A DNA stretch of 64,000 bases from CALRQJ02 sp943370285 (GTDB taxonomy: Bacteria > Bacteroidota > Bacteroidia > Chitinophagales > Chitinophagaceae). Numbering within the stretch: position 1 is the first letter of the stretch; each line of letters starts with the position of its first letter. The notes below the pieces were generated by a model. That model did no database searches and was not told where the DNA came from. It was given only the letters and a program-made list of their open reading frames with translations. A program made the translations under genes and the position numbers. Below are positions 18,203-26,419 of this stretch, piece after piece. The stretch spans positions 124,001 to 188,000 of the forward strand of contig CALRQJ020000004.1 of assembly GCA_943370285.1 (NCBI GenBank), in the 5' to 3' direction.

Positions 18203-18228
18203 GCTGCCTTAAATGGGCAGCTTTTTTT
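18203..18228 (+). terminator. Rho-independent terminator
   Basis: A 6-bp stem gctgcc/ggcagc (18203-18208 with 18216-18221) with flanking A/T pairs precedes seven T residues. Confidence 0.75.
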
Positions 18229-18481
18229 GCGTACAGCAAAAGCTGAACTAGGTAAAAAATAGGAGAATAACTTAGATTAATTACGAACAACAAGAAGCGA
18301 TTATTGGAGATAATACGAGCAGTGATGGCCAAACAGATTCAGTTACTACATTTATGGGATGCAGGAAGAATGCATGCAAAATGTGCCATTAAAACCAGTC
18401 TAAAGCTGCTAAGCTACCTTTTTGAAAAATAGCATGTGCCAATAGAAAATGTAAAAATCATCGACTTTTATGCTCCATAAA
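18229..18481. other. Gene-poor interval between convergent genes
   Basis: The only open frame noticed is a 35-codon + strand reading (18325-18432, beginning MAKQIQLLHLWD) with no clear ribosome-binding site or relative. It could be chance or a remnant. I see no RNA gene or mobile element. Confidence 0.4.
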
Positions 18482-18524
18482 AAAAGAAGCTGTCTTAAAA
18501 CGAACTTTTAAGACAGCTTCTTTT
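18482..18524. terminator. Long bidirectional terminator
   Basis: A perfect 19-bp stem (18482-18500 with 18506-18524) has a 5-nt loop, with A-runs on the left and T-runs on the right. It serves the convergent T9SS cargo gene and the SPFH gene. Confidence 0.88.
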
Positions 18525-18545
18525 TTGTTGTATGAAAATCATTAC

Positions 18546-19472
18546 TTATTTCATTTCTTTCATCTTCATCATAGCCATGATTTGTTTCATGGTTTTATCC
18601 ATTCCTTCGCTACTACCATCTAAGAAAATAACATTGCCTTTGCCATATTCTGCGAAGTTCTTAATGGCTTCTGTCCACATGCTGAACAAAATAACATTGG
18701 TATCTAAATTAGCTTGTTTCATTTGTTCTGCTGCTTGGCTCATACCACGGGCAACTTCTTCTCTGAACAATGCCACACCCTGACCTCTCAAACGAGCTGC
18801 TTCTTTCTCTGCTTCTGCGGAAATTTTGATGGCATTACCTTCTGCTTCCGCAGCTTTGGTTTTTGTAATCAATAAAGCTTGACCTTCATTTTCGGCAGCT
18901 GCTTTTAAATTACTTGATGCTACCACCTTGCTCATGCTTTCCATAATGGCTTGGTCAAACGTAATGTCGTTAATCTGCAAATCAAGTAGGTGATAACCCC
19001 ACTCTTCCAATACATGGTCCACTTCAGATTTTACACTCTCAACAATCTCCTTTCTCAAACCTAAAATTTCGGATTGTTTTTTGGTGGCTACGAATGAGCG
19101 GATATTGCCTTCAATCGTACGAATCAAAGCCTGCATCAAATCTTTGTCGCTAATGAATTTAAATGCTACTTTTTTAATGGTTTCTTCATCGGCATTCATT
19201 ACGGCATACAGTAACATGCTTTTGAAATACACATTGGCTTGGTCAATAGTAACGGCTTGAAACTCTAGCTCAACGCTTCTGTTTTGAATGCTGATTCGTT
19301 TGTAAATCTGCTCCAATAACGGAATTTTAAAGTTCAGACCCGGTCTCAGTATTCGGCGATATTTACCGAACATTGTTATCACCCCAATAGTGGCTTGATT
19401 TACGGTAACCAAACCGCTGAACACAATAAAGAGAATGGCAAACAAATACCAATAATCAATTAAGAAGTCCAT
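18546..19472 (-). CDS. SPFH/band 7 (stomatin-like) membrane protein
   Basis: A 308-residue protein with one N-terminal membrane segment (about residues 6-24) followed by the SPFH domain (GVITMFGKYRRILRPGLNFKIPLLEQI, then SVELEFQAVTIDQANVYFKSMLLYAV). A long coiled coil follows (about 185-240, rich in AEAEGNAIKISAEAEKEAARLRG). Relatives such as stomatin, HflC and paraslipin form oligomeric rings that organise membrane domains or regulate proteases. No NfeD partner lies next to it. The C-terminus is unusually Met/Lys-rich (MDKTMKQIMAMMKMKEMK). Confidence 0.9.
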   Translation of the reverse strand: MDFLIDYWYLFAILFIVFSGLVTVNQATIGVITMFGKYRRILRPGLNFKIPLLEQIYKRISIQNRSVELEFQAVTIDQANVYFKSMLLYAVMNADEETIKKVAFKFISDKDLMQALIRTIEGNIRSFVATKKQSEILGLRKEIVESVKSEVDHVLEEWGYHLLDLQINDITFDQAIMESMSKVVASSNLKAAAENEGQALLITKTKAAEAEGNAIKISAEAEKEAARLRGQGVALFREEVARGMSQAAEQMKQANLDTNVILFSMWTEAIKNFAEYGKGNVIFLDGSSEGMDKTMKQIMAMMKMKEMK

Positions 19473-19561
19473 AAATATTAATTTTCATGAAAGGTACAAA
19501 AACAAAACCGAGCAGTAGATACCTGCTAGCACTTATTTTATTTGGTTGATTCGGTGTATAA

Positions 19562-19592
19562 AAAAAACTCACCTAGTTTAGGTGAGTTTTTT
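19562..19592 (-). terminator. Rho-independent terminator of the E1 gene
   Basis: A perfect 12-bp stem (19562-19573 with 19581-19592), with one more possible inner pair, has A- and T-runs on its outer sides. It lies just beyond the 3' end of the E1 fusion gene at 19611. Confidence 0.82.
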
Positions 19593-19610
19593 GAAAGAAA
19601 GTAGATAAGA

Positions 19611-22004
19611 TTATTCGTTCATCATTTCCGTAATAATCGCCGTAATTTCTTCGGTATTGGGCTTGCTGAAATAATCGCCATCACTGCCGTATGATGGTCG
19701 GTGAGCCTTGGCCGTAATGGTTCTTGGTTTCACATCTAACCATTTGTAACCGCCTTGTTCTTCCATTACCTTGGTAAACATATAAGCAGCTGCACCGCCG
19801 GGTACATCTTCATCTACAAAAACAATACGATTGGTTTTTTGTAACGATGTTAAAATAAGGTGATTGATATCAAACGGTAATAAGGTTTGAACGTCAACAA
19901 TCTCACATTGAATGCCGCTAAGTGCTAGTACTTCAGCTGCTTCTTGCACCACTCTAAGTGTTGAGCCATAGGTAACTACTGTTACATCAGTTCCTTCTCT
20001 TACAATTTCAGGAATACCTAATGGTACAGTGTACTCTAATAAATTGGCGGGTAATTTTTCTTTTAAGCGATAGCCATTCAAACATTCAATGACTAAAGCT
20101 GGATCATTGCTTTGCAATAAAGTATTATACATGCCCACTGCCTGAACCATATTGCGAGGTACACATACATACATGCCACGTAATGCATTTACAATCATGC
20201 CCATTGGTGAACCACTATGCCAAATGCCTTCTAAGCGATGTCCTCTGGTACGAACAATAATTGGACAGCTTTGTTGGCCTTTTGTTCTAAAATGTACAGT
20301 AGCTGCATCATCGCTCAACGGTTCTAAACCGTAAAGCAAATAATCAAGGTATTGAATTTCGGCAATCGGTCTTAAGCCTCTTAAAGCCATACCAATGCCT
20401 TGGCCCATAATCGTTAACTCTCTAATGCCGGTATCAAAAATTCTTGCTTTGCCATGCTTTTCTTGCAAGCCTGCAAAGCCTTGATTTACGTCACCAATGT
20501 TGCCTACATCTTCTCCAAAGGCTACTACTTTTGGATTGCTGCTAAACAACTGGTCAAAATATTTATTCAATACTTCATAGCCATTCACCTGAGGTGCATC
20601 AAAAGGTATGATGGGTTTTACCTCATCAACTTTCATTGCACTTTTTGGACCTTCGTTGTATAAATGGCTGTGAAACAATTGATAGTTCTCAGCTTGTAGC
20701 TGATCGTAGAATGCTTTTACCTCTTCGGTAGAAGGAGAGTTTGGCGCTGCCGAAATGGCTGCATACAAAGCTTTCATTACATCTCGCCTTAATGGCTCTC
20801 TGTTTGATGCTAATTCTGTAGCAATTTGCTGCAATTTATTGTACACATCAAAGTCGTTTACCATCATGCTTTTAATCAAATCACATGTCGTTTCAACTTG
20901 TTGTTTTACGGGCACAATAAATTTTTCCCAAGCAGCAGCTCTACTCAATTTTACATGTTCTTTCGCTGCAGTTTCAATGTCTTCTAATTCCGGCTCAGCT
21001 GCAATACCATTCGTTAAAATCCACTCTTTCATCTTTTTTAAACAATCCCATTCTCTTTCCCATTCTAATCTTTCCGGATCCTTATATCGTTCATGGCTTC
21101 CACTTGTACTATGTCCTTGCGGTTGTGTAACTTCCTCTACATGAAATACGGCGGGTATATGTGTTTCTCTTACTTTTTGTAACGCTTCTTCAAATACTTC
21201 ACACATGCCGGCATAGTCCCAAGCTTTAACCCTGTAAATATCTATACCGTTGGTATTCTCTTGCTTTTGAAATCCTTTTAAAACTGTAGATATTGAGCCT
21301 TTAGTAGTTTGGAATTTCTTTGGAACAGAAATGCCATATCCGTCATCCCATACAAATACGGCTAATGGCACTTGCAATACACCGGCTGCATTAATGGTTT
21401 CCCAAAAATGTCCTTCGCTGGTGCTGGCATCGCCAATGGTGCAAAAACAAATTTCGTTGCCATGATGCGACAAGTTATCAAACTGTTGTAACTGCTCAAT
21501 TTCTCTAAAACATTTTGACGCAAAAGCCAATCCCAGTGCTCTTGGCATTTGACCGGCTGTGGGTGCAATATCACTAGATACATTTTTGCGATTGGCCAAG
21601 TCTAACCAATTGCCATTATCATCTACAAAACGAGTAGCGAAGTGGGCATTCATTTGCCTGCCGGCAGAAAATGGATCGTTATTTACATCTGGGTCTGAAT
21701 AGAGTTGAGAAAAAAACTGCTCTACACTTGCCAAACCGGCACTGAACATAAAGGTTTGGTCACGGTAATAGCCACTTCTTACATCGCCGGGTTTGAAAAA
21801 TTTGGCAGCAGCTATTTGAGCAATTTCCTTACCGTCGCCAAAAATGCCAAACTTAGCTTTGCCCGTTAAAACCTCTCGACGGCCAAGCAGACTGGTTTCA
21901 CGACTGATAAAAGCTGTTTTATAGTCTTTAAGTACTTCATTTCTAAAGCCCTCATAAGACAGCATATCGTCTCTGTGCTGCAAGTTGGTTTGTACTTGTT
22001 CCAT
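19611..22004 (-). CDS. 2-oxoacid dehydrogenase E1, fused alpha and beta subunits
   Basis: A 797-residue single polypeptide holding both E1 subunits. The alpha part (about 1-400) has the thiamine diphosphate/Mg motif starting IGDASTSEGHFWE and ending in WDDGYGIS, where canonical E1 alpha has Asn-Asn. The beta part (about 470-797) begins VVAFGEDVGNIGDV and includes FDTGIRELTIMGQGIGMA and IVFVDEDVPGG. The enzyme decarboxylates a 2-oxoacid (pyruvate, branched-chain 2-oxoacid or similar) and transfers the acyl group to E2 lipoyl. Fused E1 proteins are common in Bacteroidota. E2 and E3 are not in this window, so the substrate cannot be assigned. Confidence 0.93.
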   Translation of the reverse strand: MEQVQTNLQHRDDMLSYEGFRNEVLKDYKTAFISRETSLLGRREVLTGKAKFGIFGDGKEIAQIAAAKFFKPGDVRSGYYRDQTFMFSAGLASVEQFFSQLYSDPDVNNDPFSAGRQMNAHFATRFVDDNGNWLDLANRKNVSSDIAPTAGQMPRALGLAFASKCFREIEQLQQFDNLSHHGNEICFCTIGDASTSEGHFWETINAAGVLQVPLAVFVWDDGYGISVPKKFQTTKGSISTVLKGFQKQENTNGIDIYRVKAWDYAGMCEVFEEALQKVRETHIPAVFHVEEVTQPQGHSTSGSHERYKDPERLEWEREWDCLKKMKEWILTNGIAAEPELEDIETAAKEHVKLSRAAAWEKFIVPVKQQVETTCDLIKSMMVNDFDVYNKLQQIATELASNREPLRRDVMKALYAAISAAPNSPSTEEVKAFYDQLQAENYQLFHSHLYNEGPKSAMKVDEVKPIIPFDAPQVNGYEVLNKYFDQLFSSNPKVVAFGEDVGNIGDVNQGFAGLQEKHGKARIFDTGIRELTIMGQGIGMALRGLRPIAEIQYLDYLLYGLEPLSDDAATVHFRTKGQQSCPIIVRTRGHRLEGIWHSGSPMGMIVNALRGMYVCVPRNMVQAVGMYNTLLQSNDPALVIECLNGYRLKEKLPANLLEYTVPLGIPEIVREGTDVTVVTYGSTLRVVQEAAEVLALSGIQCEIVDVQTLLPFDINHLILTSLQKTNRIVFVDEDVPGGAAAYMFTKVMEEQGGYKWLDVKPRTITAKAHRPSYGSDGDYFSKPNTEEITAIITEMMNE

Positions 22005-22232
22005 GTGACAAAAATATTTGTTTTAGTTCCAGTGTGTTGGTTTTTTTTCCAATTCTGTTGAGCTTATGCAACCACCCCTTTACAATCCTCATCAATCGGG
22101 CATATAAAGTAACTAAATACCTTGCAGATTAAGAAAATCTTAAAAAAGATAAATGGCATGATATTGGTTATTTTATAAACTGACATTTATACTGTCGATT
22201 TTTGTATTTTTACCCTCATAAAATAAGTCAAG

Positions 22233-22697
22233 ATGAAAAAATTTACTTTGTTAGCAGCCCTTGTAATAGCGGCTTTTTCTGTGCAAGCTCAAGATGCAGT
22301 GGCTACTGCTGCTCCGGTACAAAAGAACATCAAAGAATACCTCAGTTTTAGCGAAGTTGTCCATGATTTTGGCAAAACGCCATATGGTAAAGCAGTTGAG
22401 TTCGACATCACCATTAAAAACATTAGTAAAGACAGTGTAAAGATTGACAACGTAAAAGTGGGTTGTGGATGTACTTCACCTAAATGGCAGCCTGGTCCTT
22501 ATGCACCGGGAGAAACATTTAAAATTACTTTAGGTTTTAATGGTAGTGCCGATGGCCCTTTTGAGAAATATGTTGACTTATATTTCAGTGGTGATTTACA
22601 CCAACAAATTAAGTTTCATGGTACAGGGTACAAAGTACCTGAAAATCCGGCTCCTGCAGGTGCTAACCAAAAAATGAAGCCTGCTGGTTCTAATTAA
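22233..22697 (+). CDS. DUF1573 exported protein
   Basis: A 154-residue exported protein with a signal peptide (cleavage near AFSVQAQ). The DUF1573 core is clear: SEVVHDFGKTPYGK, then ITIKNISKDSVKIDNVKVGCGCTSPKW, then APGETFKITLGFN. This immunoglobulin-like (ASH/MSP-like) fold carries the conserved CGCTSP motif. The function of the family is not established. It is followed 29 bases later by a second DUF1573 gene with a similar fold, so they are probably co-expressed. Confidence 0.9.
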   Translation: MKKFTLLAALVIAAFSVQAQDAVATAAPVQKNIKEYLSFSEVVHDFGKTPYGKAVEFDITIKNISKDSVKIDNVKVGCGCTSPKWQPGPYAPGETFKITLGFNGSADGPFEKYVDLYFSGDLHQQIKFHGTGYKVPENPAPAGANQKMKPAGSN

Positions 22698-22726
22698 TAT
22701 CAAGCATCAAAAAGCAATTCTTTAAT

Positions 22727-23116
22727 ATGAAACAACTTGTAATTACTTGTTTTGCACTTATTTTAACTGTTGCCGTGTATGCTCAAAAAGCACCGGTAAA
22801 GTTTAGTAAAGAGAAACACTCTTTCGGAAAAATTAAATTGAACAAACCTGCAACTTATGCATTTACATTTACCAATTCAGGTGATAAGCCTTTGGTAATT
22901 CAAGATGCTCAAGCACAGTGTGGTTGTACTTCTCCTAAGTATAGTAAGGGTGCTATTGCAAAAGGCAAATCTGAGAAGATTGAAGTAACATATAATGCTG
23001 CTACTGTTGGTGCTTTCACCAAAACCGTAACGGTTACTTTTGCCGGTTACAAAGACCCTGTTACTCTAACCATAGAAGGAGAAGTGTTAGATACAGCACC
23101 TGCTAAGAAAAATTAA
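22727..23116 (+). CDS. DUF1573 exported protein, second copy
   Basis: A 129-residue exported protein with a signal peptide (cleavage near AVYAQ). It has the DUF1573 pattern FSKEKHSFGKIKLNKPATYAFTFTNSGDKPLVIQD, cut here to the key strands, then AQCGCTSPKYSKGAIAKGKSEKIEVTYN. It keeps the same CGCTSP motif as the upstream copy but lacks its C-terminal extension. The two probably arose by tandem duplication. A terminator follows, so the pair looks like a two-gene unit. Confidence 0.9.
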   Translation: MKQLVITCFALILTVAVYAQKAPVKFSKEKHSFGKIKLNKPATYAFTFTNSGDKPLVIQDAQAQCGCTSPKYSKGAIAKGKSEKIEVTYNAATVGAFTKTVTVTFAGYKDPVTLTIEGEVLDTAPAKKN

Positions 23117-23139
23117 TCAACAATTTGATAATATCTTAC

Positions 23140-23171
23140 ATCCTGCCCAAGTTTGGGCAGGATTTTTTTTT
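23140..23171 (+). terminator. Rho-independent terminator
   Basis: A perfect 11-bp stem (23140-23150 with 23153-23163) is followed by a run of T. It ends the DUF1573 pair. Confidence 0.87.
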
Positions 23172-23231
23172 GTTCTTAAAACCTTAGTTGAAAATCAAAA
23201 TTTTGCATCCAAAATCTCCATCTAAACCTTA

Positions 23232-23239
23232 TACCTTTG
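23232..23239 (+). promoter_or_regulatory. Candidate -7 box (TAnnTTTG) for the aminotransferase gene
   Basis: TACCTTTG at 23232-23239 matches the Bacteroidota -7 consensus. A TTG lies at 23203-23205, 26 bases upstream, which is a little far. The box ends only 4 bases before the ATG at 23244, so transcription would start at or within the first codons. Confidence 0.4.
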
Positions 23240-23243
23240 CCGC

Positions 23244-24440
23244 ATGTTAGCGATTAGTAAAAGGGGAGAAGCCATGCCTGCTTCACCCATCCGAAAATTA
23301 GTTCCATATGCCGAGGCCGCCAAGAAAAGGGGCACTAAAGTGTATCATCTCAATATCGGCCAGCCCGATATTGAAACACCCAAAATGGTGCTAGACGCCG
23401 TTCGAAATAGCGATTTCAAAGTATTAGAATATAGCCATAGTGCTGGAAATGAAAGTTACCGTAAAAAGTTAGTGGAGTATTATGCCTCGGTTGGTATAGC
23501 TGTAAATCATAATCAAATCATTGTAACAACCGGCGGTAGCGAAGCAATTTTATTTGGTTTCATGGCTTGTCTAGATCCGGGAGATGAGGTAATCATTCCC
23601 GAACCGTTTTATGCCAACTACAACGGTTTTGCGGTAGCTGCAGGTGTAAAAGTGGTACCAATTACTTCACATATTGAAAATGGATTTGCGTTACCACCCA
23701 TTGAAGATTTTGAACAAGTAATTACGCCAAAAACCAAAGCTGTTGTTATCTGCAACCCTAATAATCCTACAGGCTATAGCTACAGCGAAGCAGAAATGCA
23801 GCAATTGAAAACCTTGATTGTAAAACACCAATTGTATTTATTTGCCGATGAAGCATATCGGGAGTTTACCTATGGCGATAAACAGTTTAGCGCAATGCAT
23901 CTTACCGATGTTGATGACCATGTGGTGCTAATGGATACCATTAGTAAAAGGTACAGTGCTTGCGGGGGAAGAATTGGCGCATTTGTAACCAAAAACCAAG
24001 CTTTATTAAATGCTACCATGAAGTTTGCACAAGCCAGATTAAGTCCGCCAAGCTTTGCACAAATAGCCGGCGAAGCAGCTTGCGGTTTACCGGCAGATTA
24101 TTTTAATACCACTAAAGCGGAATACCAATCTAGAAGAGATGTAATTGTGCAGCGCCTCAATGCCATGGAAGGTGTTTTTTGTCCTAATCCGGGCGGCGCA
24201 TTTTATGCGATGGCAAAATTACCGATTGATGATAGCGATACATTTTGCCAGTGGTTATTAGAAAGTTTTGAGTTGAATGGACAAACCGTTATGTTAGCAC
24301 CTGCTACCGGTTTTTATGGAACTCCGGGCTTGGGGAAACAAGAGGTTAGATTGGCATATGTATTGAATCTTACCGCACTGAATAGTGCCATGGATTGTTT
24401 AGAAGCCGCATTAAAAGTATATCCGGGAAAAACAATATGA
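23244..24440 (+). CDS. Class I/II pyridoxal-phosphate aminotransferase
   Basis: A 398-residue fold-type I aminotransferase. The motifs are NIGQPDIETP near residue 37, the TGGSEAILFG loop, VICNPNNPTG, FADEAYREFTYG with the cofactor-binding Asp and Tyr, and SKRYSACGGRIG with the Schiff-base Lys. The family usually moves an amino group between an amino acid (Asp, aromatic or Ala) and a 2-oxoacid. Substrate cannot be told from the sequence. The downstream nif3-like gene overlaps this stop codon (ATGA), so they are translationally coupled. Confidence 0.92.
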   Translation: MLAISKRGEAMPASPIRKLVPYAEAAKKRGTKVYHLNIGQPDIETPKMVLDAVRNSDFKVLEYSHSAGNESYRKKLVEYYASVGIAVNHNQIIVTTGGSEAILFGFMACLDPGDEVIIPEPFYANYNGFAVAAGVKVVPITSHIENGFALPPIEDFEQVITPKTKAVVICNPNNPTGYSYSEAEMQQLKTLIVKHQLYLFADEAYREFTYGDKQFSAMHLTDVDDHVVLMDTISKRYSACGGRIGAFVTKNQALLNATMKFAQARLSPPSFAQIAGEAACGLPADYFNTTKAEYQSRRDVIVQRLNAMEGVFCPNPGGAFYAMAKLPIDDSDTFCQWLLESFELNGQTVMLAPATGFYGTPGLGKQEVRLAYVLNLTALNSAMDCLEAALKVYPGKTI

Positions 24441-25537
24441 TAAATATTTCCACCATCATATCAGCCCTCGAAAAGATTGCCCCACCTGCTTATCAAGAAA
24501 GCTATGATAATGCAGGTTTAATTACAGGAGATGCCAAATGGACTTGCACCGGAATTATTTGTAGTCTCGATGCTACTGAAGCAGTAGTGCAAGAGGCAAA
24601 AGCCAAAGGTTGTAATTTAATTGTGGCTCATCACCCCATCATTTTTGGTGGATTGAAAAAGATCACCGGTAAAAATTATGTAGAACAAACCATTATTGCG
24701 GCTATTAAAAATGATATCGCTATTTATGCCATCCACACCAATTTAGACAATGTGATGCATGGCGTAAATGCAATGATGGCAGACCAATTAGGGCTGACTA
24801 ACCGTCAAATTTTGGCGCCCAAACAGGGGTTTTTGATGAAATTATTCACTTTTGTGCCTGTCGAATCTGCCGAGTTGGTTCGTTCGGCTTTATTCAATGC
24901 CGGTGCCGGAGATATCGGAAATTACAGCGAATGCAGTTTTAATGCTTCCGGAACAGGAACATTTAAGGCAGGAGAATCTACCAACCCATTTGTGGGTCAA
25001 ATAGGGGAACGGCACACTGAAGCGGAGATAAAAATTGAAGTCATCTTCCCTGCCTACTTACAGAAAAACATTGTTTCAGCACTTCTAAAGGCACATCCTT
25101 ACGAAGAAGTTGCTTACGATATTATCACCTTAGCCAATGATTATCAACAAGTTGGAAGCGGTTTGGTAGGCGATTTACCCATTGCTATATCCGAAACTGA
25201 ATTTCTACTTCAACTCAAAGCATCATTTGGACTGACAGTTATCCGACATACACCATTGTTGGGTAAACCGGTTCAAAAAATTGCCCTCTGCGGTGGTGCT
25301 GGTAGCTTTTTAACGGCTAAAGCTATTTCGGCCGGAGCCGATTTTTACGTTACCGGAGATGTAAAATACCACGAATTCTTTGATGCCAATAGTCGTATTG
25401 TCATAGCCGATATTGGCCATTGGGAAAGCGAACAATTTACCATCGACTTATTGTTTCGCATTTTACAGGATAAATTCCCTACTTTTGCCGTCCTTAAAAC
25501 CGGCGTTAAGACAAACCCGGTAGACTATTTTATATAG
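24437..25537 (+). CDS. Nif3-like dinuclear metal-centre protein (long form with insert)
   Basis: A 366-residue protein. The start is ATG 24437, overlapping the preceding stop. The N-terminal and C-terminal halves carry the metal ligands (VAHHPIIFGG, IHTNLDNV; and GDVKYHEFFDA, DIGHWESEQ). A middle domain (about residues 130-235: KLFTFVPVESAELV to HPYEEVAYDI) is the CutA/PII-like insert found in long Nif3/YqfO proteins. The protein forms hexameric rings with two metals per subunit. The usual label 'GTP cyclohydrolase I type 2' is not well supported, so function is open. It is probably in one operon with the aminotransferase and the next gene. Confidence 0.93.
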   Translation: MINISTIISALEKIAPPAYQESYDNAGLITGDAKWTCTGIICSLDATEAVVQEAKAKGCNLIVAHHPIIFGGLKKITGKNYVEQTIIAAIKNDIAIYAIHTNLDNVMHGVNAMMADQLGLTNRQILAPKQGFLMKLFTFVPVESAELVRSALFNAGAGDIGNYSECSFNASGTGTFKAGESTNPFVGQIGERHTEAEIKIEVIFPAYLQKNIVSALLKAHPYEEVAYDIITLANDYQQVGSGLVGDLPIAISETEFLLQLKASFGLTVIRHTPLLGKPVQKIALCGGAGSFLTAKAISAGADFYVTGDVKYHEFFDANSRIVIADIGHWESEQFTIDLLFRILQDKFPTFAVLKTGVKTNPVDYFI

Positions 25538-25579
25538 TCTTTAGCCAAATGCTCAACAATTCAAACGTTAAACAATAAT

Positions 25580-26335
25580 ATGGCAACTGTTAAAGATTTC
25601 TCTGTAGAAGAAAAATTATCCTCTCTGTTGAGGTTGCAGAAAATTGATTCTAAGATTGACCAAATCCAGATTTTGAAAGGTGAATTACCTATGGAAGTAA
25701 GTGATTTGGAAGATGAAATACAAGGATTACATGCTCGTAAAACTCGTGTAGAAGAAGAAATTAACGGTATCACCGATTTCATCGAAAAGAAGAAGGAAAT
25801 CATTAAAGAATCTCAAGCCCTCATTGCAAAATATGAGAAGCAGAGTGAAAATGTAAAGAACAATAGAGAGTTCGAAGCCATCAATAAAGAAATTGAAATG
25901 CAGCAGCTAGAGGTTAAACTCGCTGAAAAGCATATCAAAGATGCCAACGAAGAAATTGCCGAAAAAGTAGTTGCGTTAGAGAAAGCGAAAAAAGCCATCA
26001 GCGCTAAAGAAGGTGTATTGAGTGGTAAAAAAGGTGAATTAGAAAAAATTATTGCAGATACAGATAAGGAAGAAAAGCATTTTCAAGAATTATCTGAAGT
26101 TGCTCGTAAAGCAACAGAAGAAAGATTATTGTTTTCTTACGACAGAATCCGTAACAATTACCGCAACGGTCTAGCTGTTGTTCCTGTAGATAGAGATGCT
26201 TGTGGCGGTTGCTTTAACTCAATCCCTCCTCAAAAGCAGAGTGAAATTAAGCAGCGTAAAAAAATTATCATTTGCGAAAACTGCGGTCGTATCTTGGTAG
26301 ATACCGATTTAGACAGTACAGTAGAAGTAAAATAA
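25580..26335 (+). CDS. Coiled-coil zinc-ribbon protein (CdsZ/DUF164 family)
   Basis: A 251-residue protein. Residues about 10-180 are a long coiled coil rich in Glu, Lys and Leu (for example EKLSSLLRLQKIDSKIDQI, then EEINGITDFIEKKKEII). The C-terminus carries a C4 zinc ribbon: CGGC near residue 212 and CENCG near residue 236. The family pairs with Nif3-like proteins on the chromosome in many bacteria, as here. Members have been linked to nucleic-acid or flagellar regulation, but the role in this lineage is not known. A terminator follows. Confidence 0.9.
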   Translation: MATVKDFSVEEKLSSLLRLQKIDSKIDQIQILKGELPMEVSDLEDEIQGLHARKTRVEEEINGITDFIEKKKEIIKESQALIAKYEKQSENVKNNREFEAINKEIEMQQLEVKLAEKHIKDANEEIAEKVVALEKAKKAISAKEGVLSGKKGELEKIIADTDKEEKHFQELSEVARKATEERLLFSYDRIRNNYRNGLAVVPVDRDACGGCFNSIPPQKQSEIKQRKKIIICENCGRILVDTDLDSTVEVK

Positions 26336-26357
26336 TAGCGCAGCTATAATATAAGTC

Positions 26358-26382
26358 TAAAGGCACCTTTTTGGTGCCTTTA
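26358..26382 (+). terminator. Rho-independent terminator
   Basis: A perfect 10-bp stem (26358-26367 with 26373-26382) has a T5 loop. It ends the aminotransferase/nif3/zinc-ribbon unit. Confidence 0.72.
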
Positions 26383-26419
26383 ACATTTACAGAACTTAAT
26401 CTGATCTATCTTTAAATTG

